From the NCBI GenBank assembly GCA_023150555.1, contig JAKLKQ010000032.1, positions 1 through 64,000 on the forward strand: DNA of 64,000 nt, read 5' to 3'. Within the stretch, counting starts at the first letter, position 1; every line of letters starts with the position of its first letter. Source of the DNA: Planctomycetota bacterium. Its GTDB lineage: Bacteria > Planctomycetota > SZUA-567 > H5-PLA8. The notes under the pieces were generated by a model, which saw nothing but the letters and a program-made list of their open reading frames with translations, did not search any database and had not been told where the DNA came from. Of this stretch, positions 35,537-43,590 are shown in pieces. The position numbers and the translations under genes were made by a program.

Positions 35537-35564
35537 ATCCTAATTTTAAAATATATGCGTCCAA
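35537..35564 (-). promoter_or_regulatory. Predicted promoter of the ilv leader transcript
   Basis: Minus strand TTGGAC (35559-35564), 16-bp spacer, TAGGAT (35537-35542), in an AT-rich island between trxB and ilvB. Confidence 0.5.
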
Positions 35565-35620
35565 TATGAACGCGCAAGTCGTTTGCTTCGTGGACTCTTC
35601 GCGATCGAAAAGACGGCCTG

Positions 35621-36565
35621 CTAGTGCTGCTCGGCGAGGTACCGCTCCATCTCCAGCGCGGCCTTGCAGCCCATCCCGGCAGCCGTCACGGCCTGGCGGT
35701 AGCGGCGGTCGTGGCAATCGCCGGCGGCGAAAAGCCCCGGGACGTTGGTGCACTGGCGCTCGTCGGCCTTGATGTAGCCGTCCTCGTCGAGGTCCACCAG
35801 ACCCTTGAGCACGCCGGTGGTGGGGATGTGTCCGATGGCGGAGAAGACGCCCTTGATCTCGAGTTTCTTAGTCTTGCCGTCCTGGGTGCTTTTCAGGCGC
35901 ACACCGGTGACTTTCTTGCCGTCGCCCAGGATCTCGTCGACGACCTGGTTCAGTTCCCACCTGATATTCTTGCGGCCGCGGGCGCGTTCGACCATGACCT
36001 TGCTCGCGCGCAGACCCTCGCGGCGGTGCACGATGGTGACTTCCTTGCAGAGGTTCGACAGGTAGATGGCTTCCTCCATCGCGCTGTCGCCGCCGCCGAC
36101 GACGATCACGGGCATGTTGCGGTAGAAGTTCCCGTCGCAGACCGCGCAGTAGGTCACGCCGCTGCCCTTGGGCGGCTGGTATTCCAGTTCGCCGGGCGCC
36201 TGCATGAAGCGCGGCGCGGCGCCGGTGGCGAAGATGATCGTGCGGCTCTTCAGGACCTTCCCGCCGCCGATTGTGACGGCGAAGTTCTTGCCGTCGCGTT
36301 CGATCTTCTCGGCACTCTCCCATTCAAGCTCGGCGCCGCAGCACTTGGCCTGCTCGATCATCGCGTCCATCAGCTTGGGGCCCAGGATGCCTTCGGCGAA
36401 GCCCGGGAAGTTCTCGACCTCGCTGGTCTTGGTCAGTTGGCCGCCGGGCGTGGTGCCGGCGAGCACCAGCGGTTCCAGGCGCGCGCGGGCCGCGTAGATG
36501 GCGGCGGTGAGCCCGGCGGGGCCCGAGCCGATGATGATCGTGTTTCGCAAGGCGTTATCGGACAT
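35621..36565 (-). CDS. trxB: Thioredoxin reductase
   Basis: 314 aa, GGAG about 10 nt before ATG. FAD-binding N-terminus NTIIIGSGPAGLTAAIYAARA, redox-active CAVCDG, NADPH-binding VIVVGGGDSAMEEAIYL and HRRE, and the C-terminal FAD motif GLFAAGDCHDRRYRQAVTAAGMGC. Full length, standard bacterial low-molecular-weight enzyme that reduces thioredoxin. It lies upstream of the ilv leader on the same strand, but the ilv promoter is separate. Confidence 0.96.
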   Translation of the reverse strand: MSDNALRNTIIIGSGPAGLTAAIYAARARLEPLVLAGTTPGGQLTKTSEVENFPGFAEGILGPKLMDAMIEQAKCCGAELEWESAEKIERDGKNFAVTIGGGKVLKSRTIIFATGAAPRFMQAPGELEYQPPKGSGVTYCAVCDGNFYRNMPVIVVGGGDSAMEEAIYLSNLCKEVTIVHRREGLRASKVMVERARGRKNIRWELNQVVDEILGDGKKVTGVRLKSTQDGKTKKLEIKGVFSAIGHIPTTGVLKGLVDLDEDGYIKADERQCTNVPGLFAAGDCHDRRYRQAVTAAGMGCKAALEMERYLAEQH

Positions 36566-36798
36566 GGGTTCGGATCTCCGTGGTCGAGCGAGGCGTTGGC
36601 CGTACGGCCGCCCTCGTCTTTACAGGGTAGGGCGCGTGGCGGCAAGCGAAGGGTGACCCCACCAGGACCGTGCGGGTATTTTGAGGGTGGCGGCGGGCGA
36701 GTTTGGAGCTATTCTTTATAGTGCAATTGCCTCTTTGGTGTGCCGTGCCGGCTTCGCGGCATGCCGCGAAGGAAACCGTTGGCTGCGAGGACCTCCAC

Positions 36799-38232
36799 GT
36801 GGACATCTCGAAACTCCTGGAGAAGGCTCGGGAGGCCGCCGAGCGCCGCAATTACGACTATGCCATCGCGTTGTACAAGCAGGCCTGCGAGTTGGATCCC
36901 AACAGCATCGATGGGCGCCGCGAACTGCGCGCGGTCCAGATCCGGATGTCGAAGGAGAAGCCGGTCAGTTTCATGGGCAAGGCCAAGCTTATGGCCAACA
37001 TCACCAAGGCCCAGGGGCTTTTCGCGGCCAAGAAGTACGACGGATGCATCAACGCCTGTGAAGACGCGCTGGTGATCGACCCCGGCCACGTCGGCATTCA
37101 GGTGCTGCTGGGCAAGGCGCTGGCCCAGGCCGGACACCTGGACACCGCGATCCAGACCTTCGAGGACGTGCGCAAGACCCGAGCCGGCGGCGACAACAAG
37201 GCGCTGGTCGAGGCCAGCCGCAACCTCGGTTTCGCCTACGAAGGCAAGGGCGAGATCATGAAGGCGCTGGATATCTGGTCCGAGGTCTACAAGATCAACC
37301 CCGGCGACCGTGACGCGGGGCAGAAGATCCGCGACCTCAGCGCAAGCGACATGACAAAGAAGATCGAGTCCGGCACCAAGGACGCCTCGAAGGGCAGCCT
37401 CGCCCGCAGCATCGCCAAGGACAGCAAGGTCGTGCAGCGCCAGGAACGCGACCACCAGGAGATCCGCAGCGAGCAGGACTTGCAGGCTGCCATCCAGGAT
37501 GCCAAGGACGACGTAGCGAAGAATCCCGAAGACCCGCGCTACATCTCCAAACTCGGCGATCTGTACCGCAAGGCGGCCAATTACGCCGAGGCCAAGGCCG
37601 CGTACGAGAAGGCCGTGAGCCTCGAATCGGTCAACCCGCAGTGGAAGTTCAAGCTTCACGACCTCGACATCTGGAAGATGACCAACGAGATCAACGAGTT
37701 GATCGGCAAGGTCAAGGCCGGCGAGGTGAACCTGAAGGACGACGTGGTCAAGCGCCGCCAGGCCCTGCTGGAGTTCCGCCTGAAGACCTACATCGAACGC
37801 GAGAAACTCTATTCCACCGAATCCGGCATTCGCCACACGCTGGGCGGGATCTACTTCGACCTCGCCGAGGTCAAGAAGGACCGCGCGCTCTACGACGAGG
37901 CCATCAAGCGCTACCAGCAGACCTTCCGCGACCCGAAGTTCCGCATCGAGGCCGGGCTTCGCATGGGCCTGGGCTTCGCGCGCAAGGAGCAGTACGACTT
38001 GGCGCTGAAGCGCTTCGACGAGACGCTCGCCACCCTGGAAGTCAAGGACGAGCGATGGAAGAACCTGCAGTACGCCAAGGCCGACACGCTCGAGAACAGC
38101 AAGAAGCCCCAGGAGGCGCTCGCGGCGTTCCTGGAGGTCTACGAGGTGGACGTGGCCTTCCGCGACGTCTCCGCCCGCGTCGAGAAACTTCAGAAGTCCG
38201 CCGGCGGCGACGACGCCAGCGCGGCGGGGTAG
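36799..38232 (+). CDS. TPR-repeat protein
   Basis: 477 aa from GTG 36799 (GAGGA, 7 nt); the ORF-track start has no Shine-Dalgarno. Tetratricopeptide-type helical repeats: REAAERRNYDYAIALYKQACELDPNS, LFAAKKYDGCINACEDALVIDPGH, YRKAANYAEAKAAYEKAV, ARKEQYDLALKRFDETLA. A charged helical segment (residues about 200-260) separates N- and C-terminal TPR blocks. No signal peptide, so a cytoplasmic scaffold is likely. Partner unknown. Confidence 0.85.
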   Translation: MDISKLLEKAREAAERRNYDYAIALYKQACELDPNSIDGRRELRAVQIRMSKEKPVSFMGKAKLMANITKAQGLFAAKKYDGCINACEDALVIDPGHVGIQVLLGKALAQAGHLDTAIQTFEDVRKTRAGGDNKALVEASRNLGFAYEGKGEIMKALDIWSEVYKINPGDRDAGQKIRDLSASDMTKKIESGTKDASKGSLARSIAKDSKVVQRQERDHQEIRSEQDLQAAIQDAKDDVAKNPEDPRYISKLGDLYRKAANYAEAKAAYEKAVSLESVNPQWKFKLHDLDIWKMTNEINELIGKVKAGEVNLKDDVVKRRQALLEFRLKTYIEREKLYSTESGIRHTLGGIYFDLAEVKKDRALYDEAIKRYQQTFRDPKFRIEAGLRMGLGFARKEQYDLALKRFDETLATLEVKDERWKNLQYAKADTLENSKKPQEALAAFLEVYEVDVAFRDVSARVEKLQKSAGGDDASAAG

Positions 38233-38269
38233 CCAACGTCAGGGGCGAGCGGCAAGGGGTGAGGGGTGA

Positions 38270-38340
38270 GGAACGGAAAACTGCAAACGGCAAAATGCAA
38301 ACGGCAAAAAAACGGCAAACTGAAAACGAAAAAACGGCAC
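38270..38340. repeat. A-rich short direct repeats
   Basis: Imperfect repeats of actgcaaacggcaaa / atgcaaacggcaaa / aaacggcaaact, followed by aaaacgaaaaaacggcac, in the gap between the TPR and membrane-protein genes. Confidence 0.7.
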
Positions 38341-38377
38341 ATAGGCTAAAGCCAACATCACCAGACCATCCGGAATC

Positions 38378-38941
38378 ATGTGCGATCGGAGCGCGAGCGA
38401 TCCTGGAACGGGGCAAACCTTCCTGGGTGCGTTGCTGTTTTCGACGCTGTCGTTAAACGCCTTGATGGGCTGGTATCAGCTCTTTAATCCGAACAACAAA
38501 ATGTCCGGCATCGACCTGCTTGTAGTTTTAGCGAAGCTCACGCTGACAGGCTGTATCCTGGCGATTCCCAGCGTCGGACTTCTCTTCTTCACCTTGCGCG
38601 CACGCTATCGGCGGAAGAAATCAGACACCCTGCAAACAATCTTTGGCCCCTGCTTAGCTTACGGCGTGGGCTTCAGCCTTATGAACTCTTGGGCCATCTG
38701 GATGTCCGGTGCGGATCGCTATAACGCGGCCGTTTTTGTTGAGATACCCTTGCTGTTTGTGGTGTCGGGCGGCAGTGCGGGGCTTTGGATGGCTTGGCTG
38801 TTTGCTCGGGCAAGAGGCGTCAAAGTTCAATTCAGACTGTCCTATCTGCTCGGTGCCGCCTGCTTCCTGGCGCTCCTGCTTTTCGCTTTTTCTGCCGATA
38901 GCACCACGGGTTTGGGCAGGGGCTTTGTGTTTGGGTTCTGA
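38378..38941 (+). CDS. Four-to-five-helix membrane protein, unknown
   Basis: 187 aa with segments TFLGALLFSTLSLNALMGWY, LLVVLAKLTLTGCILAIPSVGLLFF, FGPCLAYGVGFSLMNSWAIW, VEIPLLFVVSGGSAGLWMAWLF and YLLGAACFLALLLFAFSA. No recognised family and no clear Shine-Dalgarno. Lower GC than its neighbours. Converges with the large beta-helix protein. Confidence 0.6.
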   Translation: MCDRSASDPGTGQTFLGALLFSTLSLNALMGWYQLFNPNNKMSGIDLLVVLAKLTLTGCILAIPSVGLLFFTLRARYRRKKSDTLQTIFGPCLAYGVGFSLMNSWAIWMSGADRYNAAVFVEIPLLFVVSGGSAGLWMAWLFARARGVKVQFRLSYLLGAACFLALLLFAFSADSTTGLGRGFVFGF

Positions 38942-38955
38942 AGTTCCCACCCGCC

Positions 38956-41900
38956 TCAGCGCTTCCACTTGCCGCTGTCGATGTCCGTGCGCTTCAGTTC
39001 GAGCTGTTGCTCGAAGGTGATGGTGTTGCCCGAGGCTGTATCCCACACGAGGGTGACGGCAATGATATTGGCCGTGGCGCCGGCGCCCGCCGCGTCCAGC
39101 CCGGCGCCGATGTTGTTCGTCGTGATTGAAAAGGTGTGCTTGGCGTTGTTGATCTGGAACTTGGCGAGTTCGGGCACGGCGCCCTTGTTCATGGTGATGA
39201 TGCTCAGGGGCCCGTCGTCCTTGATCGTGTAGTCGGCGGGCGTGAGCGTAATGGTGCCAGACGAACCGATGTCGATGTCGATGTTTCCGGCCGGCGTCAG
39301 GTCCAGGTCGCCGGCGGAGACCACGCCGGTCAGCTTGAGCGTGTGCAGCGGCGTGGGGTCCTTTTCTGTGGCGGAGGACTTCAGGATCAGGAAGGCGCCG
39401 CCCGAGGTGGCATCCTTTGTAAAGCTGAACGAGCCGGAGGCCGTCTTGCGCAGCGCGGACTTCAGCTGGAACTGGAAGACGTTGATGAACTGGCTCGTGA
39501 GCAGGCTCGAGCCGGTGAAGCGCATCCCGAAGGTCACCTCGACGGTGCCCACGGCGTCCGCGTCGGCGACGTCGAGGAGTTCGCGCAGGTCCTGCTTCTT
39601 CGCGCTGAACGAATACTGGCCGTTGCTGGGCTTGATCGAGAAGGAGTAGGTGCCGTCGTTCAGCGGCAGGTTCTTGTTGTTGCCGCTGGCGTCCAGCGCA
39701 TCGTCGATCAAGGTCTGGTCGTTGACGAGAACCGTAATCTGCACGCCCGAAAAGGTGTCTTCGATGCCCGCCGGGTTGATGTTTCCCGAAAAACTGAGGG
39801 AATCGGCACTCTGGTTCTGGTCGTGCTTGGCGAAGTTGATCGTGAACTTGCCCTTCTTTACGTACAGCCCGGCGTCGAAGACCGAGGCGTTTGTCGGGGA
39901 GATCTCCGGCGAGATTTCCGAACTGTTCCCGGTCGTTTCGTCGATCAGAACGGCGACGACGGTCTCGTCGAGCCCCACGGGGCCCAGGGTGGCGGGCGTG
40001 GAGCCGCGATTGCCGGTCCCGTCGGTGGTGACGCCTGTCTGGCGCGCCAAAAAGCGCATGCGGTTGGACGACGTAATCGCGAAGAACTCGACCGTGAATT
40101 GGCCGCTGGCGGTGGTGGCCAGCGTGTAGGTCAGCGAGGCGCTGGTGCCCGCTTCCAGCGTCGCGAGGTCCGGGAAGTTCTGCAGCCCGTTGGGGCCGGC
40201 GTCGGCGTCGCCCGCGCCGTCGTTGCTCGTGGCGCCGTCGTCGCCCAGGTCGATCCCGATCCCGCCGTTCCCGAAGATCAGGTTTCCATACCACTCGATG
40301 CCCGCCGACGTTCCGCCCGTAACGGTGATGCCGTCGCCGGCGTTGAACCCGATGAAGTTGCGCTGCCCGCCCAAGTCGCCGCCGATGGCGAGGCCGGTCG
40401 GAGCGGTGTCGCTGACATGGATGCCCGATCCACCGTTGCCCACGTCCAGCACGCCCTGCGGCCCGGTGCCGATGGCGTTGTTGAGAATCAAGAGCCCCAC
40501 GCCGTCTGCGTTTTCCACCGAGATGCCGTGGCCCGCGTTGCCAGAGACGACGTTCCGGCCGCCGGCGGTCGAGCCGAGAATACCGAAACGGGCATTGACC
40601 ACGGTGATGCCGTTCTGCTGGTTGGGCAGGGGCGCCTGGCCCGAAATGTCGGTCCCGATCAGGTTGCCCAGAATGTTACCGGTGCCGGTGCCCAGAACGA
40701 CGCCGTGCTCGCCGTTGCCCGAGATCATATTGGTGTCCTCCGCCCCGTTGCCGCCCAGGATGGTGCCGGTGTCGCCCGTCAGCAGCACGCCGAACTGCGA
40801 ATTGGGCAGCGCGGCCAAACCGGTGATGTCGCCGCCGATCAGGTTATGGGTGATGACCGTGCCGTCGGCGGCGGATTCGACGGAAAGGCCGTTGCCGGTG
40901 TTTCCGGAGATGAGGTTCCCCTGCACGGTGTTGTCCGCGGCGAGGCTTCCGGTAATCCTCACACCGCCGTTGCCGTTCGGGAGTGCCGCCAGGCCGGATA
41001 CGTCCGTCCCGATGAAATTGTTCTGGACCAGGGTGTCGAACGTGTCCTCGGTAGCTCCATTGACCAACAGGCCCACGCCGGTACTGCCGGAAATGATGTT
41101 CCGTTGAAGGGCGTCGGGGCCGCCGACGGTCTCGCCGCTGATGTCGAGGATCCGGATGCCGACGCCGTTCGCCACAGCCGAGGTCCCCGCGGCGTCGGTG
41201 CCGATGCGGTTGCCTTCGATGCGGTTGCCGCCGGTCAAATTCCCGGTGGCTCCGTCGTTAATGCCGAATCCCGTGTTTCCGGAGATCACGTTTCCCGCGT
41301 TCTTGGCGATTCCGCCGACAAGCGTGTTCGTGGCATTCACCAAGCGGATGCCATCGATGTTCCCCGCGGCGGCCGTGCCCGCGGCGTCGGTGCCGATCAG
41401 ATTGCCCTGGATTACCGTGCCGTCGGCGCCAACGACGCTGATGCCGTTGTCGCAGGTGGAGACCAGGTTGCAGTCCGCGCGCGAGATCCCGCCGACCGTT
41501 ACGTCGACTGCGTTGCTACGGATCACGATCGCGTCGTCGCAGAGGGAGAAGAGATTCCCCGAAAAGCGGTGGTTGCCGGAGTTGTCGGCGGAAACCGCCG
41601 TGGCGCAGCCGGTGAAGTCGATCCCGCGCATGGTGCTGCCGTCGCTGCCGGCATCGAACAACAGCGCGTTGCCCCCGGTGGTGGTGATTTCGATCATCAG
41701 CACCGCGTTGGTGCCTTCGATAAGGGTGTTCGTGCTGCTTCCGGATTGCGTGTAGCCGTCGATGGTCAGCGGCGAAGTGACCGTCGGCAGGGGGCTGGTA
41801 AGCGTGATCGTGAACGGCCCCGTTCCCGGGATGGCGAACTTGACCGTATCGGCCCCCAGGGCCCCGTTCGCCAGGTTTATCGCAGCGCGCAGCGAGCCGA

Positions 41901-42009
41901 GGCCGCCGTCGGCGTTGTTGGTGACGGTGAACGTCGCCGCGTGCGCCGCGCCGAGACTCAGCAGGTAGGCGCAACTCAGCAGCAGGGCGGGCATCCGGAA
42001 CCGGGGCAT
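38956..42009 (-). CDS. Large secreted beta-helix (CSLREA-type) protein with shared C-terminal module
   Basis: 1017 aa from ATG 42009 (AGGAGG, 6 nt; signal peptide ALLLSCAYLLSLGAAHA). The N-terminus ATFTVTNNADGGLGSLRAAINLAN is a CSLREA-type start. Then come many right-handed beta-helix repeats with N-x-I-G-T-D (GNLIGTDAAGT, QNNFIGTDVSGL, GNLIGTDISGQ) and ISGN ladders. At about residue 680 the helix gives way to a module beginning LYVKKGKFTINFAKHDQNQSADSL and ending LELKRTDIDSGKWKR, homologous to the end of the 29977 protein. Expected at the cell surface or outside. Binding target unknown. Confidence 0.85.
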   Translation of the reverse strand: MPRFRMPALLLSCAYLLSLGAAHAATFTVTNNADGGLGSLRAAINLANGALGADTVKFAIPGTGPFTITLTSPLPTVTSPLTIDGYTQSGSSTNTLIEGTNAVLMIEITTTGGNALLFDAGSDGSTMRGIDFTGCATAVSADNSGNHRFSGNLFSLCDDAIVIRSNAVDVTVGGISRADCNLVSTCDNGISVVGADGTVIQGNLIGTDAAGTAAAGNIDGIRLVNATNTLVGGIAKNAGNVISGNTGFGINDGATGNLTGGNRIEGNRIGTDAAGTSAVANGVGIRILDISGETVGGPDALQRNIISGSTGVGLLVNGATEDTFDTLVQNNFIGTDVSGLAALPNGNGGVRITGSLAADNTVQGNLISGNTGNGLSVESAADGTVITHNLIGGDITGLAALPNSQFGVLLTGDTGTILGGNGAEDTNMISGNGEHGVVLGTGTGNILGNLIGTDISGQAPLPNQQNGITVVNARFGILGSTAGGRNVVSGNAGHGISVENADGVGLLILNNAIGTGPQGVLDVGNGGSGIHVSDTAPTGLAIGGDLGGQRNFIGFNAGDGITVTGGTSAGIEWYGNLIFGNGGIGIDLGDDGATSNDGAGDADAGPNGLQNFPDLATLEAGTSASLTYTLATTASGQFTVEFFAITSSNRMRFLARQTGVTTDGTGNRGSTPATLGPVGLDETVVAVLIDETTGNSSEISPEISPTNASVFDAGLYVKKGKFTINFAKHDQNQSADSLSFSGNINPAGIEDTFSGVQITVLVNDQTLIDDALDASGNNKNLPLNDGTYSFSIKPSNGQYSFSAKKQDLRELLDVADADAVGTVEVTFGMRFTGSSLLTSQFINVFQFQLKSALRKTASGSFSFTKDATSGGAFLILKSSATEKDPTPLHTLKLTGVVSAGDLDLTPAGNIDIDIGSSGTITLTPADYTIKDDGPLSIITMNKGAVPELAKFQINNAKHTFSITTNNIGAGLDAAGAGATANIIAVTLVWDTASGNTITFEQQLELKRTDIDSGKWKR

Positions 42010-42217
42010 GAACAGCCTCCTCAAGATGGTCGTTCGCGTGCGGTCTTCGATTACGGCTTTGGCGGATTTCGAACCCATATCGATTGGGCGCGGGGAAACC
42101 GCCGGTGCTGCTACGATTATGGAGAGGGGATTTTCGGGCAATGCCCGATCGATGCAAGCGCTTTCGTGGCGGATTGCGGAGCCGAATGGCGGTGCCTCGG
42201 GTGCTTCGCTCGGGCCT

Positions 42218-43318
42218 CTATTCCTCCGGCACGATGGCCGTGCCGTTCTCGATCGCGTCCTTGGTTGCGATCTCCTTCCAGCGTTCGATGCGCCCCTTCA
42301 TCCACTCGGCTTCCTCGGCCATCTCGTGCTTTGCGTAAAAATCGCGCAGGGCTTCGTAGCGCTTGTTGGCGTCGAATCCGATGTTCCACTGCAGTTTGCG
42401 GTGGCAGAGCGGGCAGAAGTGGATTGGCGCGCGGTCGGTCTCGGCCAGGCTGTTCGAGCCGTTCATCGAGCAGTGGTAGAAGACGCAGTGGCTGAGCCCG
42501 AACATGTGTCCGGCTTCGTGGTTGAGCACTTTGCACGAGCGCCGCAGGCCCATGATCTCGTCGCCGTCCTTGCGCACCTTGCCCCAGAACTCGGGGTAAT
42601 AGCGGGCAAGGCTGTACACGCCCACGCGGCGGCCGAAGCTGCCCAATCCAAAGACGAAGTTCAGGTTGTCGGCCCACAGGTCCTGCATCGTCACGCCCAG
42701 GTACACGACGGCGTCGTCGGGGAGTTTCTTCGCCAGGATCTCGTCGAGGATCTTCTCCGCGTCGTACTGCGTGTCGTAGGTGCCGTGGCGGTTGCCGAGC
42801 GGGATCTTGCGCGTCAGGGCCTCGCTCTTGCCGCCGATCTCCAGCGGCAGGGAATCGGCGACGCGCGCCGGAAGCTGAAAGAAGATCTCCGCGTAGTCGC
42901 GCATGGCCTCGACGACCTTCGTCTGTTCCTCGTTCATCGGGCCCAGCGGCTGCAGGACCACGGTGCGGCGGTCCTTGGTCGGGCGGACCGGCGTGCTGAG
43001 GCGGTAGCGCCCCATCGACTGCGGCGTCTCCTGGAAGCGGTCCAGCCAATCGCCGGGCTCGGGCTTGCCCATGCGCGCGAAACCGGTCTCGTCGAGTTTT
43101 CCGATGGATGCGTAGACCTGGGCCTTCACTTCGTCGTCGCTGCCTTCGCCGGACAGCGCGCGCGCGCCGTGGATTGCGAAGTAAATCGCTCCGCCGAAGC
43201 AGGTCACGTAAACGAGCCAGGCCAGCCAGCCTCGGCGGCCGCGGTGCGGGGCGGGGGGCGTCAGCATGGCGGGCGGGGGGACTCCGGGGCCAGGGGCGGC
43301 TGGGGCGATTTCGTCCAT
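42218..43318 (-). CDS. Membrane-anchored archaemetzincin-type (M54) metallopeptidase
   Basis: 366 aa, AAGGA 7 nt before ATG. One N-terminal membrane helix (WLAWLVYVTCFGGAIYFAI) after a Pro-rich start. Catalytic region from H267: HEAGHMFGLSHCVFYHCSMN ... FCPLC. This is the archaemetzincin signature HExxHxxGxxH-C-x4-C-x-M-x16-CxxC (usual spacing x17), with three zinc His and a second Cys-based site. Archaemetzincins are usually soluble and shorter; the anchor is extra. Substrate unknown. Confidence 0.88.
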   Translation of the reverse strand: MDEIAPAAPGPGVPPPAMLTPPAPHRGRRGWLAWLVYVTCFGGAIYFAIHGARALSGEGSDDEVKAQVYASIGKLDETGFARMGKPEPGDWLDRFQETPQSMGRYRLSTPVRPTKDRRTVVLQPLGPMNEEQTKVVEAMRDYAEIFFQLPARVADSLPLEIGGKSEALTRKIPLGNRHGTYDTQYDAEKILDEILAKKLPDDAVVYLGVTMQDLWADNLNFVFGLGSFGRRVGVYSLARYYPEFWGKVRKDGDEIMGLRRSCKVLNHEAGHMFGLSHCVFYHCSMNGSNSLAETDRAPIHFCPLCHRKLQWNIGFDANKRYEALRDFYAKHEMAEEAEWMKGRIERWKEIATKDAIENGTAIVPEE

Positions 43319-43485
43319 CGCGTCGTCCTTATCAACGTACCGAGGGGCGCCGGGGTTCCCGGAAATCCCGAAACGAATTCCTCTGGGGGGGAATTACCGG
43401 TTTCGGACCCCTTTCTTTACCTCCAATGGTGTCAAAAGGACGTAATAAAAGGATGCGCCCCTGTAAACTTAAGGGGCGGGCGAGA

Positions 43486-43513
43486 TTGACACCCTTTGGG
43501 TAACGCTTAATAA
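43486..43513 (+). promoter_or_regulatory. Promoter of FHA-kinase 2
   Basis: TTGACA (43486-43491), 16-bp spacer, TAATAA (43508-43513); alternative -10 sites AATAAT and TAATAG overlap it. A GC-rich hairpin cgcccct/aggggcg lies just upstream (43456-43478). Confidence 0.7.
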
Positions 43514-43590
43514 TAGCCTCGCTGATTTGGCCAGTCCCGTTAGACCGTTGTCAGGCAAGGACTTGGCTCCGGCCGGAGGTTCTGCTTCCA

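Noticed and set aside
39136-42495. 1119-aa plus-strand ORF
   Set aside because: Antisense shadow of the beta-helix gene; product is low-complexity and unrelated to any fold.
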